DNA of 64,000 nt from contig RPFO01001919.1 of NCBI GenBank assembly GCA_009746045.1, forward strand, positions 62,001 through 126,000, in the 5' to 3' direction. The position numbers were made by a program, and so were the translations under genes. Below, in pieces: positions 18,557-27,931 of the stretch. The notes beneath the pieces are model-generated. The model made no database searches and was not told the DNA's origin. It saw only the letters and a list, made by a program, of their open reading frames with translations. This DNA is from Mesostigma viride. Taxonomy: Eukaryota > Streptophyta > Mesostigmatophyceae > Mesostigmatales > Mesostigmataceae. How positions within the stretch are numbered: position 1 is the first letter of the stretch; each line of letters starts with the position of its first letter.

Positions 18557-19275
18557 ATGGCTGACTCCGCGAAACCAGCTATGGCTGCCACCTTCGACAG
18601 CCTGCCTGCAGAAATCGTGCACCGCCTCGTGGAGCTCTCGTGGCCCAAACTGTGTGGAATCAACAAGGCCACGCAGGTCCAGTTTGAGAAGGTGAAAGAG
18701 GAAAAGACGATCGAAGCCACTGAGCTGCTGAATGCCATTGAGAAGGAGATTCAGATGCGCTCCCGCAGACGCCGAAGGAACCCTGGCGAGCTGCGCCACA
18801 TGACTTCATGCGATCTCAAGATGTGCAAGCGGTTGCTGATTGGCAAGAAGCCCTATATCTTTCTCCGTCAAGCGAAGAGGTGGGTCGCCGAGGCTCACTG
18901 CTACAGGAAGCATCTGGCGTGCCTTGCCCAGAATGTGTTTGACAAGATGTTCTGGGCTGTCATCGTCTTCGGACACGACGCTGACCTTGTCGCTCACGAG
19001 TACATCAAGTCCGTGCCGGATCTCGAGAAGGAACGCACGGCAGAAGAGCACGGTCTCGAGCTCATCAATCGCATGAAGGAGGCGGTGCGCAAGGCCCTCG
19101 AGACAAGCGTGGCTCCTCACCACCGCCCCCCCGGATGCAGAAGATGGAGGAACTGTGCAATTGGGAGTTAGACGTGTGGAAGAACCAACTGGCCAATGGC
19201 TATGTCAGCTGCAGGGAGTGCAGCCTTTTGAAGCCAAGCCATGAACGGAGGAAGGCGCATGCGATGTACAAATAA
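18557..19275 (+). CDS. helical protein with C-terminal zinc pair (gene H), frame break in a C7 run
   Basis: Starts at ATG 18557 (MADSAKPAMAA). The first ~190 residues are one helical frame. Residues 12-35 (FDSLPAEIVHRLVELSWPKL) resemble an F-box-like start, but this is only a suggestion. An Arg-rich patch (SRRRRRNP) lies near residue 75. Frame 0 ends at 19171 soon after the C7 run at 19126-19132. The -1 frame continues for 48 codons to TAA 19275 and contains C-x10+-C-x2-C and His residues (YVSCRECSLLKPSHERRKAH), matching the zinc-module style of genes A, D and G. The continued product is about 239 aa. The zero-frame context C-CCC-CCC is compatible with -1 slippage, but a missing C is simpler. 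Confidence 0.7.
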
Positions 19276-19317
19276 GTACTTCCACTCCTACATTGAGAAA
19301 AGGAGTGTTGAAATGAT

Positions 19318-19345
19318 TACTGTATTTTATTTTCTAATAAAAGCG
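19318..19345 (+). terminator. 3'-end / poly(A) element of gene H
   Basis: TGTATTTTATTTTCTAATAAAAGCG, 45-70 nt after the extended stop codon at 19275. Confidence 0.55.
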
Positions 19346-19811
19346 TTTACGTAAACAAAGAGTCCTCACATCTCATGCATTATAAATAGGCCAATTAACA
19401 AATGCAATAGGTACGTAGCATATACTAAGCATACAAAACAGGGTGCAAGTGACAGAATTCAAAAAGACTTAGCCGTTTAGGAGCTACACTTACTAGCACG
19501 GCCCCCTTAGTGCCCAGGACTTGGTGAAAATTCGGGACTTTGCACAGAAACACGCCTAACGCCGCGCCGGTACTGCGTACGACAGAAGTAAGGGCGTATG
19601 ACACGGTGCTCGGGACTTGTGCAAATTTAATTACTGACAAAGTACGCGCACTTGACCAATGCTAATTACTGTCAAAGTACCCACGGAGCGGCGCTAGGCA
19701 CTGGGCCAATTGGCCCTTGCACAATGCATGCTCGGCCCCTAGCCGCAATGCAAAGGAATTTAATAATAATGGGTGGGATGAATTAAACTCCATAGCCGTC
19801 GACAGGCAAAG
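19346..19811 (+). promoter_or_regulatory. upstream region of gene I
   Basis: TATAAATAGG at 19381-19390 is the best TATA box but lies 430 nt before the ATG, so the leader may be long or contain an intron. Repeated words: GACTTAGCCGTTTAGG (19466), GGACTTGGTGAAAATTCGGG (19518), GGGACTTGTGCAAATTTAAT (19613) and two AATTACTG-CAAAGTAC words. These GACTTGG-plus-A-run words also occur near both island ends. Confidence 0.5.
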
Positions 19812-20732
19812 ATGAAGGACAACCTTGCACAGCTGATAAATAGGGCGTCTTACGAGACGATTTTCACTCTCGTAGGCAAGCGCCTGGACGAGGATGTTAG
19901 AACAAAAGAAAAGGAAATGAACGTTGCAGAGAGGGGTGTGAGGGCGGACAATCGTGACAAGAAACGCGCTTCAGGCAGCAAGGCGCCTGCTGAAGATGCG
20001 AAGAATGACTCGTACGACCACTTTGACGTGTCCAAAATAATAGACGCAAAGATGGTCGACAATGTTGTTGAGCTCCTTGTGGAGTGGTTTTACACAGACG
20101 AGGAGAGGCAGAAGGCCAACCGCCAGGGCAAATCGCTCCAGCGTTTTGACTGGCTGCCCATCTCACATTTTGAGCCTGGATGCAACGAGATGATCATCAA
20201 TTTCTGCAACACCTTCACTGGAACGCAGTCCGCCCAGTTTGCTAAGAAGTTTGGCACGAACCACGTTGCTATCAGAACGGCATGGATGGCTGTCATGCAG
20301 GAGAAGGCGGGGCAGGCGGAGGGGGGGAGCGAGCCTGCCTACAAGCGCACGAAGACCGAGCAGGTTTCGCGCGAGCGCACCCCTACAACCATTCCAAGCA
20401 AGCTCGGCGGGGAGAACCCCAAGAGCGCAGGCCACGGCCAGATGTTTGAGGATCCCCAGCGGGCTGCGATGGCCATCGGCATGAAGCTCAGGGCTAGCGA
20501 GAGGAAGCAGCAAGAGATCATGGCCGAGCTGGAAGCACTCCGTGCCGAGAAGGAGGCGTGGCAGGCCTCTGTGAAGCGAGCCATCGAGGGTGTCGACGAC
20601 GACAATGCAATCCCGTTGGACGATGATCCCAAGGACGATGATCCTAAGGACGTGGATGCCAAGGATGGGCACAATGATGGTGATGATGATGATGAGGAGC
20701 ATGAGGATAATGACGAGGGAGATGCACACTAG
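19812..20732 (+). CDS. unknown protein with coiled coil and acidic tail (gene I), 306 aa
   Basis: Starts at ATG 19812 (MKDNLAQL). Residues ~1-75 are charged. Residues ~75-175 look like a folded helical domain (VVELLVEWFYTDEERQ..., then FEPGCNEMIINFCNTF and a FAKKFGTNHVAIRTAWM helix pair that might be a helix-turn-helix). Residues ~175-215 are a Pro/Ser/Lys-rich linker, ~220-265 a coiled coil (MKLRASERKQQEIMAELEAL) and the last 40 residues almost pure Asp/Glu with DDDPKDDDPKD repeats. The arrangement suggests a DNA- or chromatin-associated protein; no family is recognised. Confidence 0.75.
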   Translation: MKDNLAQLINRASYETIFTLVGKRLDEDVRTKEKEMNVAERGVRADNRDKKRASGSKAPAEDAKNDSYDHFDVSKIIDAKMVDNVVELLVEWFYTDEERQKANRQGKSLQRFDWLPISHFEPGCNEMIINFCNTFTGTQSAQFAKKFGTNHVAIRTAWMAVMQEKAGQAEGGSEPAYKRTKTEQVSRERTPTTIPSKLGGENPKSAGHGQMFEDPQRAAMAIGMKLRASERKQQEIMAELEALRAEKEAWQASVKRAIEGVDDDNAIPLDDDPKDDDPKDVDAKDGHNDGDDDDEEHEDNDEGDAH

Positions 20733-20835
20733 ACAGCTATGGTAGTGTGGCAGCACCAGCACAGCCATGCTGGCTTTTTCTTGGTGGTGGCAGCACCAAT
20801 ACACGTGACAGAGTCCATTCATGCAATATAATCTG

Positions 20836-20868
20836 GAATAAAGAATTGTTTCATTAATAAATATCATT
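20836..20868 (+). terminator. 3'-end / poly(A) element of gene I
   Basis: AATAAAGAATTGTTTCATTA followed by ATAAATATC: two AATAAA signals within 20 bp, 100-135 nt after the stop codon. Confidence 0.6.
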
Positions 20869-20948
20869 ACATGTGTTTATTTCCATGCTTTACCACGAGG
20901 AATGCCATGTCATTTGTCCAAGTCCTGTGCATGTCTGTCAGCCCTCCA

Positions 20949-20975
20949 AAAGGGGGTCACTTTAGGTTTTTGTAG
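20949..20975 (-). repeat. right inverted terminal motif of the island
   Basis: Read on the minus strand it is CTAC-AAAAACCT-AAAGTGACCC-CC-TTTT. It is the partner of 5178-5204 and touches the GAGT array. Confidence 0.75.
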
Positions 20976-22410
20976 TGAGTGAGTGAGTGAGTGAGTGAGT
21001 GAGTGAGTGAGTGAGTGAGTGAGTGAGTGAGTGAGTGAGTGAGTGAGTGAGTGAGTGAGTGAGTGAGTGAGTGAGTGAGTGAGTGAGTGAGTGAGTGAGT
21101 GAGTGAGTGAGTGAGTGAGTGAGTGAGTGAGTGAGTGAGTGAGTGAGTGAGTGAGTGAGTGAGTGAGTGAGTGAGTGAGTGAGTGAGTGAGTGAGTGAGT
21201 GAGTGAGTGAGTGAGTGAGTGAGTGAGTGAGTGAGTGAGTGAGTGAGTGAGTGAGTGAGTGAGTGAGTGAGTGAGTGAGTGAGTGAGTGAGTGAGTGAGT
21301 GAGTGAGTGAGTGAGTGAGTGAGTGAGTGAGTGAGTGAGTGAGTGAGTGAGTGAGTGAGTGAGTGAGTGAGTGAGTGAGTGAGTGAGTGAGTGAGTGAGT
21401 GAGTGAGTGAGTGAGTGAGTGAGTGAGTGAGTGAGTGAGTGAGTGAGTGAGTGAGTGAGTGAGTGAGTGAGTGAGTGAGTGAGTGAGTGAGTGAGTGAGT
21501 GAGTGAGTGAGTGAGTGAGTGAGTGAGTGAGTGAGTGAGTGAGTGAGTGAGTGAGTGAGTGAGTGAGTGAGTGAGTGAGTGAGTGAGTGAGTGAGTGAGT
21601 GAGTGAGTGAGTGAGTGAGTGAGTGAGTGAGTGAGTGAGTGAGTGAGTGAGTGAGTGAGTGAGTGAGTGAGTGAGTGAGTGAGTGAGTGAGTGAGTGAGT
21701 GAGTGAGTGAGTGAGTGAGTGAGTGAGTGAGTGAGTGAGTGACTGAGTGACTGAGTGACTGAGTGACTGAGTGACTGAGTGACTGAGTGACTGAGTGACT
21801 GAGTGAGTGAGTGAGTGAGTGAGTGAGTGAGTGAGTGAGTGAGTGAGTGAGTGAGTGAGTGAGTGAGTGAGTGAGTGAGTGAGTGAGTGAGTGAGTGAGT
21901 GAGTGAGTGAGTGAGTGAGTGAGTGAGTGAGTGAGTGAGTGAGTGAGTGAGTGAGTGAGTGAGTGAGTGAGTGAGTGAGTGAGTGAGTGAGTGAGTGAGT
22001 GAGTGAGTGAGTGAGTGAGTGAGTGAGTGAGTGAGTGAGTGAGTGAGTGAGTGAGTGAGTGAGTGAGTGAGTGAGTGAGTGAGTGAGTGAGTGAGTGAGT
22101 GAGTGAGTGAGTGAGTGAGTGAGTGAGTGAGTGAGTGAGTGAGTGAGTGAGTGAGTGAGTGAGTGAGTGAGTGAGTGAGTGAGTGAGTGAGTGAGTGAGT
22201 GAGTGAGTGAGTGAGTGAGTGAGTGAGTGAGTGAGTGAGTGAGTGAGTGAGTGAGTGAGTGAGTGAGTGAGTGAGTGAGTGAGTGAGTGAGTGAGTGAGT
22301 GAGTGAGTGAGTGAGTGAGTGAGTGAGTGAGTGAGTGAGTGAGTGAGTGAGTGAGTGAGTGAGTGAGTGAGTGAGTGAGTGAGTGAGTGAGTGAGTGAGT
22401 GAGTGAGTGA
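20976..22410. repeat. (GAGT)n array, 1.4 kb, with an internal GACTGAGT variant block
   Basis: About 355 copies of GAGT, interrupted only at 21740-21802 by about eight copies of the 8-mer GACTGAGT. The very long Thr-His-Ser-Leu open frames across it are repeat artefacts. Confidence 0.97.
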
Positions 22411-22422
22411 ACTTGTGCGTGT

Positions 22423-22985
<563 letters not shown>

Positions 22986-23029
22986 CATGCCCACATGCCA
23001 CACGTGCACATGCACGTATGGGTGGGCAG

Positions 23030-23540
23030 GGCATTGCGTTTGGAGCGACGACGTATACACAATCCAGGTTACCATAGGCGTCCAACCGGAACCTACGCTT
23101 GCTGTTTGCTGTTGAAAGCATCTTCAAGTTCTCGTAGAATGCCAGGGCGTTCCCCATTTTTGGACCACGTGTTTGAAGCGATGCCATATGCACGCTCCAA
23201 GGAACCATAGTCGCAGCTATGAGAAAGCCACTCTAATGCACCAATGAGCATTTGCTCGGGTCTTACCACGTCCAACCGGAGCCCGCGCCCGCCATTGTCT
23301 GGAGATTCGGCTCGCTGATCGGGCCGATTTTCTCCAGTAAATAACCGAACGCCTCCAGCGAGATATGGCATGTTTTGTGCATGTGACGGCGGGCGGCTCT
23401 GGGGTCGTCCCCAGCCAATAAACAAACCGGCTTTGAAACAATATCGACAGAGAAGCACTGGCACCAACACCTGGAAAAACTTGCAAAGAAAGCTACCTGT
23501 CTGCGTTCGAACGCAGACAGGTAGCTGGAAAAGCGACATG
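23030..23540 (-). pseudogene. degraded transposase-like fragment (PIF/Harbinger-like?)
   Basis: Three minus-strand frames carry collinear coding-like pieces that need frameshifts to join. The best one contains RPEQMLIGALEWLSHSCDYG then SLERAYGIASNTWSKN, which has the pattern of the helix-turn-helix in front of PIF/Harbinger DDE nucleases (Pro-Glu, Leu-rich helix, Tyr-x-Ser-Leu, then Ile-Ser-x-x-Thr-x-Ser). It runs into the GTGTGC array. The family call is an inference from pattern only. Confidence 0.35.
23491..23526. repeat. perfect 36-bp palindrome
   Basis: AGCTACCTGTCTGCGTTC followed directly by its exact reverse complement, with no spacer. It lies inside the degraded transposase-like stretch. 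Confidence 0.95.
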
Positions 23541-23717
23541 CACGACAGGTCACCGGCGCGTTTTTATCATATTTCTGCAGCACTGTATCAAATTAGTGGT
23601 GCAGAAGTTAGTGGTTTACAGCTGGACAAGACGTGCATGTTATTAGCCAGCATGCAAGGATGCATCATGCACTTGCTTGACGTTTGCGCCCTTTCCCGCG
23701 AAATCTGGGCTGTCTTC

Positions 23718-23907
23718 CCGCGCCTCCGCCAGTTCACAAACGAGTTCACTGGCGAGCAGTTCACAACGTCGTTGCGACCCATGTGAGTGCGTGAACTCGA
23801 AGTGAAGGGCCGGTGAAGCGCCGGGGGCGACCCGGCCGTCGACCCAGCTCACAAAGAGTTCACCGACGGAGTTCACCGAGCCTCATGTGAGTCGTGCCTA
23901 ACTGCTG
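23718..23907 (-). repeat. GTGAACTC-rich repeat, right copy of the inverted pair
   Basis: On the minus strand it begins AGGCACGACTCACATGAGG and continues with GTGAACTC words, as does 2703-2912 on the plus strand. Confidence 0.7.
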
Positions 23908-23960
23908 CCAGCTGTGTTGCTGCCTGCAGCCTTGGAGAGTTGGAGTACACTCAGTACAGT

Positions 23961-24847
23961 CATTCCCGAGTTAAGTTGCGACCGCCCCCTAAAACTTGGC
24001 GCCGCAACTTAAAGCGGGAACGCAACTTAACGGTAGAATTAGGCTAGCAGCCCACCACCTCCTCCTCTGACGGACATCTATACGGCATTCGACAGCTCTC
24101 GTAAAGCCCGATCCAGCTGCACCGTCAAAGCCGGCCAAAGTCCATTTTCCAGGCTAGATATTTTGGACAAATGCGGGCTGCAAAACACGCCGTGGGCAGC
24201 CACGCAGTGCCCTTGCAGCGGTGCCTGCGTTCAGTTTTATGGCCCTCTGACTTCGTTTTAACCCTCTGACTTCGGCTCTCTTTTTGGCGGGTTACTTAAT
24301 TGCTAGCCGGCTTCACGTTTGAATGTGACAAAACATGGGAACAGTCGTGAGGGAATGAGCTTCAGTTCATTTACTGTCAAAGGCGTGCATGTAAACAATA
24401 ATAACGCAACCTTGTCTTTGCCCTTCTGTGGTGCAGTCGGCATGATGGTGGTAATTTCCATCAAGATGTCTCAATTACAGACCCTGCATGGTCGTGGATT
24501 CTTATGTAGCGCAGCCCCGGCCCGCAGGCTGCAAAACTGAATTTGCCGTAAGGTTGCATTCACGCTTTTCACCTAAGCCTATAGGCGGGGAAATTTGCGC
24601 GCCAGTGGGGCTTGCGTATTTTGCCGCCTAAAATCACGTAGCGGGTCCGGACTTGGCAAAAAATGGCCTCTTGCACGGCCAATGAACTGAAATGGCCTCT
24701 GTGACACCTACAAATTGAGTCATTACCGCGTTAAGTTGTCGGCGATGGCCTCCATGCTTAAGTTGCGGTCGCCCCCCAAACTTCAGTTCGGCGCCGCAAC
24801 TTAACGTGGGAACGCAACCTTAAGAAACGCAACTTAACGCGGGAATG
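23961..24847. mobile_element. ~890-bp TIR element without coding capacity
   Basis: Left end CATTCCCGAGTTAAGTTGCG; the right end in reverse complement reads CATTCCCGCGTTAAGTTGCG (one mismatch in 20). Next to each end is a second inward block with GCGCCGCAACTTAA and GGGAACGCAAC. No transposase frame is present. Flanks contain GTACA on both sides but the duplication is not certain. Confidence 0.7.
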
Positions 24848-26162
24848 AGTTGTACATACACGCTGCCGCCACTGCAGGACTGCATGTCCAGCTCCGGACG
24901 GAGCCTGCGGCATCGCAGCTACCATCATTCAGTTATCAAGGAGACAACCAGCGCAGGCCAGACTGAGAAATCAGGACATTCTTATTACCGTACCACCTGG
25001 GTTATTCCGCCATGTTACGAATGGACGGAATCGCGGATGCGAGTTCAGTTGCGAAGCGCAGTTTCGGCCGGCAAAGCCGCGACACGCCCGACCGAACAGG
25101 GCAAGTAAGTGAACGGAAGACTACCGGCTGCCCGCCGGCCTGCCCGCCTGACAACTTTAGCAGACTTCACGCGACCGTCCTGGAAGTATCACCCCAACCC
25201 CAAGGGGGTTCCATTGATTGGCCCAAGGGTGGGGGTCGGTAAGTTTATGAGTAGTGTGTGTCGGTGCCGTGGGGGTGGGGGGTGGGGGGAGACCCCCCCC
25301 CCCCCCCCCCCCCCCCCCCCTTGGCCCAATCATACCTCTGCCGCCCAATTCTTCCCGCCCAAGTTTTCTCACCGCCCAGGCTTCAAATGCCGCCGAGTTT
25401 TTTCCCAATAAATAGTATCATTACCATGTGCGAACCAAGTGGTAGACGTCAGGGGGCGGGGGGGGGGGGGGGGGGGCAAGCCTTCTTTACCCCCCCCCCC
25501 CCCTCCCTCCCATGGACCCCTTGGGGTTGGCAACGCATGAGGGGTGGGGCCGGGTGGGTGGGGTCTGACCCCCTAACCCCGGGGGTTCATTCCGGCCCGT
25601 GGCGCGCTGGAGAGGGGGAAGAGGGCGTGCTTGACACACACACACACACACCTCTCAGGCGATATCTCCGGGAGTGTCGCGAATATGCTGTTTAAAGAAG
25701 AACAAACAAGACGTACAAACCTACTGCGGGCAGCCGGCTTCTGGCCCGCGGGCTCGGCCACTATCAGCCGGTATAGACGGACTTAATTTGCTGCCCATGT
25801 CCGCGGTGGGATTCAACTACTAACGGCTAACCGACTGCGGCCGGGCAGCCCGGCCGGCCGGCTCACTGCCGGCCCATCAATGTGCGGCGTAGTGCATTGA
25901 TGGATACACTCGGCAACTAACCAACTAGCTGCGGGCAGCCATGTCCCCGCAGAGTACCTGTTTTTCTTTGTATGTTTGTGATGGCCGGCATGCCGACTAT
26001 TCAGTGTCGGTCTTGGACTGCCGACCTCGGCCGTCGGTTTCCAAAATTTCTCTGCTCGGTGAGATGTGCGGCGTGGGCAACATGAACAAGAACAACAATA
26101 ACGACAACAACAACTGCGGGCAGCGGCACGCGCTGGATGGCACATGTGGCATGACAGGATCC
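24848..26162. other. intergenic with homopolymer blocks
   Basis: No gene supported. Contains a fragment of the dispersed ~90-bp repeat (24940-24966), a ~30-base C run (25291-25320), a G run (25457-25476), a C run (25491-25503) and a short (CA)n at 25635-25650. Pro- and Gly-rich frames here follow the homopolymers. Confidence 0.6.
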
Positions 26163-26170
26163 ACTGGCAT

Positions 26171-27923
26171 CAGAGTGAGATCATACGCCGTATAATACGG
26201 TATAATACGGTATAATACGTAATACGCTGGCTTTTAGCGTATGATTTTTCATACGTAATACGTTTTAGCGCATAATGACGTATAATACCGTATAATACCG
26301 TATAATGCCGTGTTTTCCGCGTTTTTTTTACGTTTTGCGCAGCTAGGATGCCAGAACGACAGGGCAACGATTTGAAGCCACAGATTTCGTATCTCTACTA
26401 TAAGTACTGACCCGTCTGAACTTTCACAATTCGACGCGATCTTATTTTGACATTGTGGTGCACAGTGCGCGCACCGTGCGGAGGTGGCCATGGCGACGTG
26501 CGTTCCGTTAAAATATGGCTAATCCGGCGGGCGAGTGGCGACAGGCGAAAAAATTAAGCCGATGGTTAAAAGTGATGTTCTATTATGATGTTTCATAGCA
26601 AGATCTGCACTATTTGCAAATTCGCTGCCTTTGTTGGTACAGATTTGGACGGGGGTCTCATCCAACGTCAATTTGGCCGCGATGAATAATCTAGCATGTG
26701 TGCCTGCGACGGTAGAACTCGACATTCGTAGGTTATTTTGATGCAGCAAGAGCCGTTTAGTAACGGACACCATGAAAATAACCTAAGCATCTTCGATCTG
26801 CGGCCATTTCCTGTCATTTCTAAAATGATTTCGTTCAGGCCTGCGCGATCCGCGGTTAATCCATCCATGGCTGGCTGGCTTTTCTTGCGCGCCTGGGTAG
26901 GAAATAATGCCGGCCGTGGTACGTTGATTTGCCGCATGTCACCGCCCAGTCTGTTTGCGCTCTTAATGAACCTGGCATGAAACTTTTTGCGCCGTTTCTG
27001 GGTTTTTCTTGCTATTTTGTTCTCCACTTGTTGCAGTTGTGCTATCAGATTTTCCGCAGCTTTCAATGGTTTTCCTACGCTGCGTATGCCATGCTTCCTA
27101 AAGCTACCCAGAATTGATCGGGCAGTTATCTGGCTTTGCTACGCTTCCTGTATGGAGGTTTTCACACGGTAGACATTCTATATTGCGTAGTCAAGGACCC
27201 TAGCTGCCTGGGAGCGGCATCACCGTTGCAAGGAGCTGGCGAGCTCATAGACGCCTGTCATGCTCTTCAGCCTGCTGGAAAACAAGGTTGTTGTATGGAA
27301 GGTGAGAATATGCGAGTTACTTATCACATCCCCACCTGTTTAGCCTCCGTGGTTCCCCAACGGGGACACGAGATTAATTAATATTAATTAATTAATTCAG
27401 TTAATTAATTAATTAATGCACACCACGAGTCACACACCTGTAGTCACATGCAGCTCAGTATATTCACATAGCATCGCACCATGCAAACATACTACATGCA
27501 TTAATTGTATACTACTGTAGTATTTGCGTGCATGCACAGCCACATATATATATTAAAATATATAATTACTTGCATCAAAGTGAAGGCACCCAAGTAAACA
27601 TAACCAATATAAAGCCACATATATACACATACACACAATTATGCATGCGCACGTTTACATTCTCAGTATTACATGCAATACATCGATCGTGTCCACAATA
27701 TCCACCGTATAGAGTATAGCCGAGGGTAGGGCAACCTTGGATTATGTCCAAAACAGTGAAAAACATGTGGATTGATGGTGGGTGTCTTAAAATGTGTAAA
27801 ATCAGAGTATTCTGAGTGTGTCCGTACGAAAACGTATAATACCGTATTATACCGTATTATACCGTATTATACATTATACTCCACCGTGACCGTATAACGC
27901 GTATAACGTACGATCTCACTCTG
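26171..27923. mobile_element. hAT-like non-autonomous DNA transposon, 1753 bp
   Basis: Starts CAGAGTGAGATC and ends GATCTCACTCTG, flanked on both sides by the identical 8-bp ACTGGCAT (26163-26170 and 27924-27931). A CAG-starting TIR plus an 8-bp duplication is the hAT pattern. Next to each TIR are arrays of CGTATAATACGGTATAATAC-type words (26188-26310 and 27833-27910). Inside is a diverged copy of the family also found at 37930-38286 and 42133-42500, with a minus-strand 132-aa frame remnant (26668-27066), and at about 27350-27415 a LINE-like 3' end (TTCCCCAACGGGGA hairpin plus an ATTA tail). Confidence 0.8.
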
Positions 27924-27931
27924 ACTGGCAT

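Larger units (their letters stand above)
5178..20975. mobile_element. 15.8-kb gene-rich element with inverted terminal motif, inserted in GAGT repeat
   Basis: Both edges, read inward, give CTAC, eight unmatched bases, AAAGTGACCC and then TTTT one or two bases later. They abut the GAGT arrays directly. Inside are nine compact genes with common promoter words (CCCGTGG/CCACGGG, CGGTTAC), TATA boxes and a common 3' motif. No DNA polymerase, capsid, integrase or known DDE or tyrosine transposase is recognisable. The right end read inward (CACTACAAAAACC) resembles CACTA/EnSpm termini, but the left end reads GTGCTACGC, so that assignment is weak. A virus-derived segment or a large cargo-carrying transposon are both possible. 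Target-site duplication cannot be seen because the flanks are repeats. Confidence 0.6.

Noticed and set aside
5178..20975. Assignment of the island to CACTA/EnSpm transposons
   Set aside because: The right end resembles CACTACAAAAA, but the left end does not and no EnSpm transposase is present; kept only as a weak possibility.
5178..20975. Assignment of the island to a known virus group
   Set aside because: No capsid, packaging ATPase, polymerase or primase was recognised; promoter uniformity and a PhyH-like gene alone are not enough.
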